Source: Baffinella frigidus (lineage: Eukaryota > Cryptophyceae > Cryptomonadales > Baffinellaceae). From it: 10,303 nucleotides of DNA. Shown piece after piece: positions 1 to 5,868 of this stretch (positions within the stretch are counted from its first letter, which is position 1; each line of letters begins with the position of its first letter). Below the pieces are notes generated by a model, which saw only the letters and a list, made by a program, of their open reading frames with translations, had not been told where the DNA came from and did not search any database. The translations under genes and the position numbers were made by a program. The stretch spans positions 175,447 to 185,749 of the forward strand of contig MU646740.1 of assembly GCA_026770585.1 (NCBI GenBank), given 5' to 3'.

Positions 1-33
1 CTCTCAAACCTCAACCGGATCTCACTGAGAAAC

Positions 34-161
34 GGGCTTCTAAAATTCGTTTTCTGACTGAAGTCAATTCCTGTACAAATTCGTTAACTTGTTCTTTTCT
101 CGACGCATAAGTTGACATATTTGAAGGGGAGTTGACTTACGAAAACGGATTTTAGAATCCC
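34..161. mobile_element. Inverted-repeat element, family G (single copy)
   Basis: The ends are inverted copies of TTCTAAAATYCGTTTTC (left 38-54, right 141-157), extended outward by GGG/CCC with one mismatch and inward by an AAGTCAAYTCC block after a small gap. The whole is about 128 bp with no coding capacity. A target-site duplication is not clear. By size and structure it is a MITE-like fold-back element; superfamily unknown. Confidence 0.55.
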
Positions 162-267
162 TTTTTTGAGATAAAACCCCTTGCACAAGAATCTCTCCCC
201 CCAGCGGCGGGGAGCAGTGCTGCCTAGGACTGTGCGTATGGGAGTAGAGTCGTTTACTGAAGAGAGG

Positions 268-355
268 ACAGGATCCGCACGTGCCGTGGGCCTATATGTC
301 CTAGTAGTGGACGTGACCTGTGTAAAGTCACTCTGGTCATCCCCAGACGGGGTAC
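268..355 (+). repeat. Duplicated segment, element-free copy of the 3255-3436 locus
   Basis: This stretch aligns with 3255-3436: both contain CGCACGTGCCGTGGGC, then TATAT, then AGTGGACGTGAC and GTAAAGTCACT. The only large difference is that the 3255 copy carries a family B element between the two halves. Here the junction reads CCTAGTAGTGG, with a TA where the element sits in the other copy, so this is the unoccupied paralogous site. Confidence 0.75.
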
Positions 356-375
356 TACCCGAACCGTCAACCCTA

Positions 376-490
376 ACCCACGAATTGATCCAATTCTGAC
401 TCACGAACTGGTCCAATTCTTACCAACGAATTGGTCCAATTCTGACTCACGAATTGGTCCAATTCTTACCCACGAATTGGTCCAATTCTT
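376..490 (+). repeat. 23-bp tandem repeat, five copies, each an odd-centred palindrome
   Basis: Five 23-bp units start at 376, 399, 422, 445 and 468. Each holds GAATTGGTCCAATTC (first two copies one base off), a 7-bp inverted repeat around a single base. Units alternate in their edge bases (CTG-ACTC versus CTT-ACC), giving a 46-bp higher-order period, so the array probably grew by dimer duplication. There are no spacers and it is not CRISPR-like. Confidence 0.9.
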
Positions 491-497
491 GTCTGAT

Positions 498-572
498 ACA
501 CCCGAAACCAGAAACCCGAAACGCTAAATCCTACTCCCCAAACCCTACACCCTAGACCCTGAACACCAAACC

Positions 573-611
<39 letters not shown>

Positions 612-785
612 ACCCTTAACCCTCAACCCTCAACCCCTGAACCCCAAGGCATCAAACCTAACCCTAAACCCTCACCCCCAAGTGTTTTCGGGCGGCGGGG
701 ATTTCTGGCGGCTGGGGCCCTAAACCCTCACCCTAATCCCAAACCCAGCTCTGAACCCTCACCACCCCTGAACCCTCATCAGCCC
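498..785 (-). repeat. Degenerate telomere-like repeats, C-rich on the plus strand
   Basis: Runs of CCCTAAA, CCCTCAA and CCCCAAA variants in 6-8 bp units, best ordered as CCCTCAA at about 573-633. A GC-rich spacer at 678-719 (AGTGTTTTCGGGCGGCGGGG) interrupts it and resembles the spacers near 900 and 1040. The degeneracy argues for interstitial or subtelomeric sequence, not an active telomere end. No gene is visible. The interval 786-876 between this and the next block holds nothing recognisable. Confidence 0.8.
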
Positions 786-876
786 TTGGTGCTTTGGTGC
801 TTTTATTTACACTCACATCGAAGGCCACAGCCCACCTCACTCTTGAGGAGTTGGGAGTAATCTACGGGTGAGCTCC

Positions 877-1080
877 CCTAAACCCAAACCCCCAGGTACA
901 AAGAAAGCAGCGTTTGCCGGCGGGTGGAATGCCCTGAACCCTCAATCCTCAATCCCCACCCCTGAACCCCACGGCCTCAACCCTGACCCTAAACCCTAAC
1001 CCCTAAACCCTAAACCCGAACCCCCAGGTACGAAGAAGGAAGCGTTTTCGGGCGGGTGGGGTGCTTGGAATGTGCGGCGG
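877..1080 (-). repeat. Telomere-like repeats with a recurrent subtelomeric spacer
   Basis: CCCTAAA/CCCTGAA variants enclose two copies of a spacer beginning CCCCCAGGTACRAAGAA and continuing as a GCGTTT...CGGGCGGGTGG block (about 892-930 and 1020-1060). A looser relative lies at 678-719. The spacer and the telomere-like repeat appear to have spread together. No coding sequence. Confidence 0.7.
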
Positions 1081-1106
1081 GAACGTGGTGTGCTGATGGG
1101 GTATAC

Positions 1107-1258
1107 CCTCTGTCTCTCTGTCTCTGTCCCTCTGCCTCTGTCTCTCTGCCTCTCTCTCTCGCTCTCTCGCTCTCTCTCGCTCTCTCTGTCTCTCTGCCTC
1201 TCTCTCTCGCTCTCTCTCTCGCTCTCTCTCTCGCTCTCTCTCTCGCTCTCTCTCTCTC
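1107..1258 (+). repeat. CT-rich satellite, mostly 10-bp CTCTCTCTCG units
   Basis: The plus strand is nearly pure pyrimidine broken by regularly spaced G. Units of 10 bp (CTCTCTCTCG) are clear from about 1200 to 1250, with CTCTGTCT and CTGCCT variants earlier. The opposite strand is polypurine, so triplex (H-DNA) formation is chemically plausible. Reading frames here give only Leu/Ser or Arg/Glu repeats and are not genes. Confidence 0.9.
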
Positions 1259-1294
1259 AAGCCCCAAATCCCAAACCCCAAACCCCAAACCCCA
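1259..1294 (-). repeat. Short telomere-like block
   Basis: Five or so CCCCAAA/CCCCAAAT units join the CT satellite directly to the family F element. Confidence 0.75.
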
Positions 1295-1457
1295 CCACGC
1301 AAGAGTGTAGAGCTGACTGGCGTACATAAGAAATCGTCACATTCTGAAGTTCATAAGTGGACATTATTTCCAGAGAAAAACCGAAATTTCGGAACGTTGG
1401 TACACATTCAGTGTGAACTGACTTGTTTTCCCAGGTCAACCTTGCACTCTTGCGTGG
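1295..1457. mobile_element. Inverted-repeat element, family F (single copy)
   Basis: CCACGCAAGAGTG at 1295-1307 is repeated inverted and perfect at 1445-1457, and about 19 of 23 bp match if the arms are extended inward. The 163-bp interior has a perfect 12-bp palindrome CCGAAATTTCGG (1380-1391) and no convincing gene. Flanks CCCA and CATC give no clear target duplication. It was probably inserted at the edge of telomere-like sequence. Confidence 0.6.
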
Positions 1458-1477
1458 CATCCCCTAACTCCTGCAGG

Positions 1478-1632
1478 GGTCTCAATCAGAGTCAATGATG
1501 TTTTAATCACACCCAACCCACAGCGTCGCCCTATGCCGACGAGCCGTTTGCACAAACCTCGTACAGGGGTACCTCGCTCATAAGAAACTGCACCCCCCAT
1601 AGGACCACCATAGGCCCCTAGGCATGGTCCTA
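1478..1632 (+). repeat. Segmental duplicate of 8326-8478, including a family A insertion
   Basis: GGTCTCAATCAGAGTCAA, then ATGTTTTAATCACACCCAAC, then GCCGTTTGCACAAA occur in the same order here and from 8326. In both copies a family A element starts at the same base, so the insertion predates the duplication. Identity ends here at a TA where a second A element begins. Confidence 0.85.
1564..1630 (+). mobile_element. Family A element A1, left half only
   Basis: Starts after TA (1562-1563) with the family A end CAGGGGTACCTCGCTCATAA and runs to GGCATGGTCC. It is cut at an internal TA, where element A2 starts. The right half of A1 is absent from the other side of A2. A1 is the same ancestral insertion as A10. 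Confidence 0.85.
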
Positions 1633-1749
1633 CAGGGGTACCTCGCTCATAAGAAACCGCCCCCCCCTAGGACCCTACAGTAGGACCATGCCTAGGGCCC
1701 TATGTTGATCCTAGGGGTGGGGCGGGTTCTTATGAGCGAGGTACCCCTG
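1633..1749 (-). mobile_element. Family A element A2, 117 bp, intact
   Basis: Bounded by TA at 1631-1632 and 1750-1751. Ends are inverted copies of CAGGGGTACCTCGCTCATAA. The core reads in the opposite orientation to A1 (GGACCATGCCTAGGGCCC). Left flank is A1 sequence, right flank is reversed family B sequence, so it sits at the junction of two older elements. Non-coding. Confidence 0.9.
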
Positions 1750-1751
1750 TA

Positions 1752-1819
1752 GGCGCATACGCCCTACCGTAGGGCCCTAGGACCTGCCTAGGACCTCTTG
1801 GGGGTCGAATTCGACCCCC
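1752..1819 (-). mobile_element. Family B element B1, reversed and truncated at both ends
   Basis: Reverse complement of the middle of family B: CATACGCCCTACCGTAGGGC, the AGGACCTGCCTAGGACC block, then a perfect 20-bp palindrome with GAATTC core at 1800-1819. The end that should carry the Family B terminus is replaced by telomere-like repeats; the other end is replaced by A2, at the TA of B's AGCCTACTGG. Confidence 0.8.
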
Positions 1820-1820
1820 T

Positions 1821-2231
1821 GTAAACCCTGAACCCCAAACCCTAAATCAGGTGGAGTATCAGTGTCCGGAGTTTTCTACATCGTCTGCTCAGGCGGGAAG
1901 CATCGGTCCTGAACCCTAAACCCCAAACACCAAACACCAAACCCTAATCCCTAAACTCGGCTGAAAGCATCGAGGCGGAAAGCATCGGTCCTGCTCCCTG
2001 AACCCTAAACCCTAATCCCTAATCCCTAAACCCTAAACCCCAAACCCGAAACCCGAAACCTTAAACCCTAATCCCTAAACCCTAATCCCTAAACCCCGAA
2101 TCCTAAACCCCGAATCCTAAACCCCAAACCCGAACCCCGAACCCCAAACCCCAAACCACAAACCCTATCCCAGGCGAATGCGCAATCCTAAACCCTAAAC
2201 CCTAAACCCCAAACCCTACACCCCAAACGGG
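1821..2231 (-). repeat. Telomere-like repeats with dispersed spacers
   Basis: CCCTAAA, CCCTAAT, CCCCAAA and CCCGAAA variants. A spacer, AGGCGGRAAGCATCGGTCCT, occurs twice (from about 1891 and about 1973). The block ends inside a split coding-like fragment (2170-2261). No gene can be supported. The stretch 2262-2364 that follows holds no recognisable feature. Confidence 0.8.
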
Positions 2232-2261
2232 GTACAAGCGTGTTGCGGATGCGTGCGAGCC
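2170..2261 (+). pseudogene. EGF-like fragment, copy 1, split by telomere-like repeats
   Basis: Codons from 2170 give PGECA and from 2230 give GYKRVADACEP, matching the two halves of the intact fragment at 2522-2581. Between them, 45 bp of CCCTAAA/CCCCAAA repeats (2185-2229) replace the residues around the second cysteine and add an in-frame stop. The EGF assignment rests only on cysteine spacing and the GY motif. Confidence 0.4.
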
Positions 2262-2364
2262 GTTGTGATCCTCCATAGGGTTGAACAGGAACAATTACGT
2301 ATGGCATAGTAATTTTAATTCGGACTCCTAATCAAATGGAAGACCCCTCCCAACAACCCTGCGT

Positions 2365-2521
2365 TGCTAAACCCGAAACCCTAACCCCAAAACCCCAAAT
2401 CCTCAACCCTAAACCCTCAACCCTAAACCCTAAACCCTCAACCCTCAACCCTCAACCCTGAACCCTAAACCCCAAACCCCAAACCCCAAACCCCAAACCC
2501 AAACCCCAAACCCGAAACCCT
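2365..2521 (-). repeat. Telomere-like repeats
   Basis: CCCTAAA and CCCTCAA units turn into a regular CCCCAAA/CCCGAAA run at about 2463-2518. It abuts the EGF-like fragment with no gap. Confidence 0.8.
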
Positions 2522-2581
2522 AAGCCAGGCGAGTGCACATGCAACGACGGGTACAAGCGTGTTGCGGACGCGTGCGAGCCA
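2522..2581 (+). pseudogene. EGF-like fragment, copy 2, uninterrupted
   Basis: Codons from 2522 read KPGECTCNDGYKRVADACEP, with cysteines at codons 2534, 2540 and 2573 in a C-x-C-x3-G-Y...C pattern like the C-terminal half of an EGF-like domain. The frame stays open a short way (STLVPLGPLGS) to a TAG near 2615. No start codon is present and telomere-like repeats lie upstream. It may be an exon fragment caught in subtelomeric duplication; the sequence before it ends TAAG, which could have been a splice acceptor. Too short for a confident family call. Confidence 0.4.
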
Positions 2582-2592
2582 AGCACCCTAGT

Positions 2593-2705
2593 TCCTTTAG
2601 GTCCTTTAGGTTCTTAGTTTCGCAAGCGTCCAGCCCTGAGGGGCTTTCTGGGACCTGAAGTGGATCAAATCCCCTCTACGCTCACAATCCCCTCTACGCT
2701 CACAA
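2593..2705 (+). repeat. Small repeats: inverse of 7181-7198, and an 18-bp tandem pair
   Basis: CTTTAGGTCCTTTAGGTT near 2595-2612 is the reverse complement of AACCTAAAGGACCTAAAG at 7181-7198. Further on, TCCCCTCTACGCTCACAA occurs twice in tandem (2670-2687, 2688-2705). No gene is seen between 2582 and 2727. Confidence 0.7.
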
Positions 2706-2727
2706 AGTCTGAAAATTCGGTTCCTTT

Positions 2728-2763
2728 GGGGTCGAATTCGACCCCATCGCCACTTAAGGGATA
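2728..2763 (-). mobile_element. Family B element B2, one end only, reversed
   Basis: A perfect 18-bp palindrome with GAATTC core (2728-2745) is followed by CGCCACTTAAGGGATA (2748-2763), the family B terminus with its TA. This equals the left end of family B read backwards; the rest is missing. Confidence 0.75.
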
Positions 2764-2793
2764 GCCGAGCAAGGAGAATTCAGGCGCACTCTA

Positions 2794-2910
2794 CATGGAT
2801 ACCTCGCTCATAAGAAACTGCCCCCCGTCTAGGACCACCGTAGGGCCCTAGGCATAGCCCTACTGTAGGGTCCTAGGGGGAGGAGGTTGATTATGCGCGA
2901 GGTACCCCTG
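2794..2910 (+). mobile_element. Family A element A3, 117 bp
   Basis: Flanked by TA at 2792-2793 and 2911-2912. The left end is diverged (CATGGATACCTCGCTCATAA), the right end normal. The core reads GGCATAGCCCTACTGTAGGG. The right-hand TA is shared with the next element. Confidence 0.85.
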
Positions 2911-2912
2911 TA

Positions 2913-3024
2913 CAGGGGCACCTCACTCACAAGGAGCCCCCCCCCCCCCCCTAGGACCACCATAGGGCTAGGCCTCCTGTAGGGTCCTAGGAGCGTGCGC
3001 CTCCTTATGAGCGAGGTAACCATG
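2913..3024 (+). mobile_element. Family A element A4, 112 bp, tandem with A3
   Basis: Begins at the TA shared with A3 and ends at TA 3025-3026. The left end is CAGGGGCACCTCACTCACAA, the right end is diverged (GAGCGAGGTAACCATG). It has a 15-C run (2937-2951) and short core deletions that explain 112 instead of 117 bp. Confidence 0.85.
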
Positions 3025-3034
3025 TACGTGATTA

Positions 3035-3160
3035 CAGAACCAGTTCCGGTGTCTCAACCTGGCCACCTTGCTTCCCTCCAGACCACTCGGTGGACTACAG
3101 ACCTCTTTTTACGTTGGTTCTTCAAGCTCCCAAGATAGGCGGACACCGGAACTTGTTCTG
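3035..3160. mobile_element. Inverted-repeat element, family D, TA-flanked, 126 bp
   Basis: Ends are inverted copies of CAGAACMAGTTCCGGTGTC with one mismatch in 19 bp, flanked by TA (3033-3034, 3161-3162). Like family A it starts with CAG after TA, but the rest differs. The interior is unique within the window and non-coding. Probably a Tc1/mariner-like MITE, by target site only. The stretch 3163-3254 shows nothing recognisable. Confidence 0.65.
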
Positions 3161-3254
3161 TAGAAAGGCCATGCTTTTTGAAACTGTATTTACTTAGTCA
3201 GGGGTGCTTGCCCTGTTCGAGCCTAATCTGGGGAAACTACCCCGAAAGGAAGTC

Positions 3255-3436
3255 AGGACCGCACGTGCCGTGGGCTTATATCTCCTTATTCCTTAAGTGG
3301 CCAGGTGGTCAAATTTGATCGGCAAGAGGTCCTGGGCAGGTCCTAGGGCCCTACGGTAGGGCGTATGAGCCTACTGGCCACTTAAAGGATAGTGGACGTG
3401 ACTGTGTGTAAAGTCACTCCAGTCATCCTACACGGG
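3255..3436 (+). repeat. Duplicated segment, B-occupied copy of the 268-355 locus
   Basis: The left half CGCACGTGCCGTGGGC...TATAT and right half AGTGGACGTGAC...GTAAAGTCACT match 268-355 with scattered substitutions. Family B element B3 separates them. After the element the sequence resumes as TAGTGGACG, the same as GTAGTGGACG in the unoccupied copy. Confidence 0.75.
3289..3389 (+). mobile_element. Family B element B3, 101 bp
   Basis: Between TA 3287-3288 and TA 3390-3391. Terminal repeats are diverged forms of TCCCTTAAGTGGCCA. Inside, an AAATTT-centred imperfect palindrome (3305-3322) is followed by AAGAGGTCCT and the core TCCTAGGGCCCTACGGTAGG, then GCGTATGAGCCTACTGGCCA. Non-coding. Confidence 0.85.
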
Positions 3437-3776
3437 GTAGTAAACCCAGACCTAAACTTGAAGCTCCGGATGCTCGTGATGAGTGTGACTCCAGAGTTGT
3501 GGGAGCCTCCCCTGGATTTCCCCCCGATCACTCCGTCCTTAAATTGAACCCTGCTCGACTCTCCCTTTGCTCGAACCCGAAAGCATCAGCCACACAACCA
3601 ATGCTCCCGAAGCTCAAGACGTGCCAGAGTTCACTCCGAGGATCCTAGCACTCTCTCCTTGATGGAACTCTCCTAAACCGATCCCACGTACTTGAGACCC
3701 CGCTTGGGAGGAGAGAGGCCGCGCCGGCCAAGGCCCACACACAAGCGAGAGAGAACTTTCCTTCATTAGTCAACCA
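3437..3776. other. Intergenic stretch with no recognisable gene
   Basis: No convincing reading frame or element ends are seen. A roughly 23-bp piece around 3697-3720 (CCCCGCTTGGGAGGAGAGAG) recurs inverted near 8282-8304. The right edge lies just downstream of the minus-strand WD40 gene and may hold its 3' processing signals, none of which I can identify. Confidence 0.6.
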
Positions 3777-3852
3777 CCGAGGCTCGTCACCTGTCCGACC
3801 GAGGCTCGTCACCTGTCCGACCGAGGCTCGTCACCTGTCCGACGAGGCTCAC
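3777..3852 (+). repeat. 22-bp tandem repeat, 3.5 copies, downstream of the WD40 gene
   Basis: CCGAGGCTCGTCACCTGTCC plus GA repeats at 3777, 3799 and 3821 with no mismatches, then a partial unit from 3843. The perfect copies imply recent expansion. It ends about 15 bp past the WD40 stop codon, so it probably lies in that transcript's 3' region. Confidence 0.9.
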
Positions 3853-3866
3853 AATGGCCCCGGCCA

Positions 3867-5078
3867 TCACATGCGGTCCAGGACCATCCGAACCACCCCC
3901 ACTTCAAGCTCAAGCACCTGCGACCCCGCCCCGAGCCGCGGGTGCTGCCCCATCGCAAACGCCATCGCGCACTGCGTGTCCCGCACCCAGTCGCGCCCAA
4001 AGGACACCGAGCTCACGGGGGCTCCAACGTTGATGGTGAGCAGGAGCGCTCCGGTCGACGAGTCCCACACCTTGCAGGTGCCGTCATAGCTGCCCGACGC
4101 GAGCGTGCTCCCATCGTCGACCGAAAGAGTGAGTGAGTTAACTAATTGGACGTGGCCAACCATCCTCACCAGCGATTCTCCCGGCTCCGTATCGACCATG
4201 TGCACGTCGCATCTCCTGGGACCGGCACTGGCTGTTGCGATGGAGCGTCCGTCGGGCGAAAATTCCACACACCAGCGCCCAGCAATGCTCCGGATCTTCT
4301 CCCCGCTGTCGACGTCCCACAAATGAATCGTGTAGTCAGGTCCCCCGCTCGCGAGCATGCGAATTTCCGTGGGTGAAAAGCACACCGATACCACTAAATT
4401 GATGTGAGCAGCTGGTATCGTGCGGAGCAACGCCCCCTCTCTCGCGTCCCAGACGCGGATGGACCCACCGGCATTCCCGCTGGCCAGCCGCGCCCCGTCC
4501 GCCGAGAACGATAAAGACCAAGCATCGCTCTGCATCCGGTGCTCCGCCGCCCCGGTCGCAGCGTCCCATAGAATCACCGCGCCGTCTTCGCCTCCGGTGG
4601 CAAGCCTTCGTCTTTGTCCGCACGGCGAGAACGCCAACACGCGAAGGCTTCCATCGTGTGCCACTACCGGGCATCCTTCCTGCAGCACTCCCATTCCCAG
4701 TTCGTTCACCTCGCAGGTGCAAGCACCAGTTCCGTCGTGCGCGGCTCCCACCCTGTGCAAAGAACCGCTCGCGGCATCCCACAGCTTCCAGAGCTCATCA
4801 CCGGACCCGAGACTTGCCACGAACCTGCCGTCTGGTGCCATCGCCACCTTTGTCCGACAATCCCTGATCAATCCCAGACGGTTGTGAGCCTGCACTGCCC
4901 ACTTCACTTCCCAGGTCGCCTCTTCCACCAACATCACCCGCCCGCCTTCAAGACCAAGAGCCAGCATCGTCGCCAGCGCACGAGGCAACCTCCAGTCTTG
5001 CCGCAGAGGCCAGCGGGGCAGCGGGTCGATCGGTGCGTGAGGCGCTAAGGCTGAAGGGGTCACTCTAAGATCCGGAGC
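3867..5078 (-). CDS. WD40-repeat beta-propeller protein, 3' exon (5' end open)
   Basis: A single long frame encodes a WD40 protein, a propeller scaffold for protein-protein contacts; its partner and pathway cannot be told. Counting from the first ATG (4967, A at -3), WD-type dipeptides fall at residues 63-64, 134-135, 173-174, 217-218 and 301-302, with a degenerate MVD at 257-259. Each follows the usual FSPDGR-LASG-DG-I-LWD pattern. An N-terminal strand block (GLEGGRVMLVEEATWEVKW) and a C-terminal partial repeat would complete about seven blades. The second WD repeat has a Cys/Gly-rich insertion near residues 78-100. The ATG form would be 366 residues, but coding-like sequence runs upstream to a strong splice acceptor at 5079, so the true start may lie in an upstream exon. 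The GTG at 5063 is not a credible eukaryotic start. Stop TGA is at 3867-3869. High GC3 fits a real gene. Confidence 0.85.
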   Translation of the reverse strand, partial: APDLRVTPSALAPHAPIDPLPRWPLRQDWRLPRALATMLALGLEGGRVMLVEEATWEVKWAVQAHNRLGLIRDCRTKVAMAPDGRFVASLGSGDELWKLWDAASGSLHRVGAAHDGTGACTCEVNELGMGVLQEGCPVVAHDGSLRVLAFSPCGQRRRLATGGEDGAVILWDAATGAAEHRMQSDAWSLSFSADGARLASGNAGGSIRVWDAREGALLRTIPAAHINLVVSVCFSPTEIRMLASGGPDYTIHLWDVDSGEKIRSIAGRWCVEFSPDGRSIATASAGPRRCDVHMVDTEPGESLVRMVGHVQLVNSLTLSVDDGSTLASGSYDGTCKVWDSSTGALLLTINVGAPVSSVSFGRDWVRDTQCAMAFAMGQHPRLGAGSQVLELEVGVVRMVLDRM

Positions 5079-5102
5079 CTATGGAGAAAAAAACGGTGTC
5101 AG
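5079..5102 (-). promoter_or_regulatory. 3' splice site in front of the WD40 exon
   Basis: Read on the minus strand: branch-point-like CTGAC (branch A at 5099), then a T7 tract in CGTTTTTTTCTCCATAG ending in AG at 5079-5080. The branch A lies about 20 nt from the AG, the usual range. The WD40 frame is open from the next base (5078), and the TAG that closes it upstream is part of the acceptor itself. It could serve a normal intron or trans-splicing of a leader; the sequence cannot separate these. Confidence 0.6.
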
Positions 5103-5112
5103 ACTGGTCAAA

Positions 5113-5295
5113 ATGAAAGTGGATCTCGACCTCCCCAAAGTTGACAGGGGAGGCGCCTGGCTGGCAACCGGGAGGAGAGGCATCCTTCCCTTCGCACCCC
5201 TCGCAGAGGTCCCTCCGTCTGTGGGTGGTGTGAAGGAGCTGCTGGAGTGTCTGGGGCCGCTCCAGAAGACGGCATCATGCCCCGCTCAAGATTGA
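5113..5295 (+). other. Possible upstream reading frame overlapping the start of the plastid-protein gene
   Basis: A 60-codon frame begins at an ATG with A at -3 and ends at TGA 5293-5295, just past the ATG at 5277 in another frame. It resembles no family I know. If the transcript starts upstream of 5113 it would act as an overlapping uORF; if it starts downstream, it is chance. Confidence 0.25.
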
Positions 5296-5648
5296 CGGCG
5301 CTGCTCGCTATCTGGCTCCTCCCGTGCGCTGCCGCGTTCCTCACGGCGAGTATAATGAGGGTGCGTCCGCGGATGCGCCAGAGTGCGCTGACGCTCAGCG
5401 CGTCCACGCCCCCGCCACAATTCAGCGATAACCTCGGACCTGCCGAGAAGGCGCAGCGGTCGCTCGATCGCGATAATGGCGTGGGGCGCGTGGCGAGTGT
5501 GAGCAACACCGTCGCCAAGCTGCTCGAGCTGCGGCGGCGCGGGCTCAAGTACGACGGGACGCCGATGAGCAAGGATGAGAAGGCGGCAGACGCGCTCAAA
5601 GAAATGGAGAAGATGATGAACGAGGCGGAGGACTTCATGGGCTCGTGA
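5277..5648 (+). CDS. Small plastid-targeted protein of unknown function
   Basis: A 123-residue protein read from the first in-frame ATG (A at -3). Residues 1-20 form a signal peptide: basic MPRSR, a hydrophobic LTALLAIWLLPC stretch, then AAA. Phenylalanine follows at 21, and residues 21-46 (FLTASIMRVRPRMRQSALTL onward) lack acidic residues and are rich in Ser, Ala, Thr and Arg. A signal peptide plus transit peptide with Phe at +1 is the known import signal of complex red-derived plastids. The presumed mature part (about 75 residues) has a basic LLELRRRGLKYDG segment and ends in a charged helix, KDEKAADALKEMEKMMNEAE. No domain is recognised and no membrane segment remains after cleavage. High GC3. 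It lies head-to-head with the WD40 gene. An antisense frame (5108-5638) exists; I prefer the plus strand because its product is coherent from end to end. Confidence 0.7.
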   Translation: MPRSRLTALLAIWLLPCAAAFLTASIMRVRPRMRQSALTLSASTPPPQFSDNLGPAEKAQRSLDRDNGVGRVASVSNTVAKLLELRRRGLKYDGTPMSKDEKAADALKEMEKMMNEAEDFMGS

Positions 5649-5709
5649 CCGGCGAAAAGAGAACCACTGGCCCTGGCTCAAAGAGTGTCACATTTTCGAT
5701 TTACCTTGA

Positions 5710-5735
5710 CATCGGGGTCGGATCCGACCCCGATG
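5710..5735. repeat. 26-bp perfect palindrome inside a longer fold-back
   Basis: CATCGGGGTCGGATCC is the first part of a perfect 26-bp palindrome centred on GGATCC. Outside it, TTTTCGATTT (5693-5702) pairs with AAAATCGAAGA (5742-5752), so the fold-back spans about 60 bp. It resembles the GGGGTCGAATTCGACCCC palindromes in family B but has another centre. Confidence 0.85.
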
Positions 5736-5741
5736 CCAGAC

Positions 5742-5868
5742 AAAATCGAAGACCTTCCAGGGCACTCTTCGAGCCACTCGGGAGGGCTGGTGGAAGGAGG
5801 GGGGGGCGAGGAGGTGAGAGAGAGGCCAGGAAGGAGGAGGGGGGGGGATTCCTCATGTACAAATTCAC
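5742..5868 (+). repeat. G-rich 127-bp repeat, inverted copy at 7259-7383
   Basis: AAAATCGAAGACCTTCCAGG through the GGAGG-rich centre to CATGTACAAATTCAC is the near-perfect reverse complement of 7259-7383. Homology ends abruptly on both sides. Here the left side is the GGATCC palindrome; the other copy has CCGAGGCCTCGG inverted repeats instead. The purine-rich strand gives reading frames that are not genes. Confidence 0.9.

Noticed and set aside
84-416. 110-codon minus frame and 72-codon plus frame
   Set aside because: They run across an inverted-repeat element, a duplicated non-coding segment and the start of a tandem repeat; no family similarity.
376-490. CRISPR array
   Set aside because: Units are contiguous with no spacers, and the context is eukaryotic.
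1003-1329. Arg/Glu-repeat and Leu/Ser-repeat frames on both strands
   Set aside because: Translations of the CT-rich satellite; no non-repeat coding sequence.
5061-5063. GTG as the start of the WD40 protein (and GTG at 5247 for the plastid protein)
   Set aside because: GTG is not a normal eukaryotic nuclear start. In-frame ATGs at 4967 (minus) and 5277 (plus) have A at -3, and the WD40 frame continues up to a splice acceptor.
5108-5638. Minus-strand 176-codon frame opposite the plastid-protein gene, starting with a signal-peptide-like MKSSASFIIFSISLSASAAF
   Set aside because: It is in the register whose third positions face those of the plus gene, so it inherits high GC3 and openness. Its start mirrors a Lys/Glu-rich helix, and its C-terminal half is low-complexity. 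It remains a lesser alternative, possibly as a WD40 5' exon.
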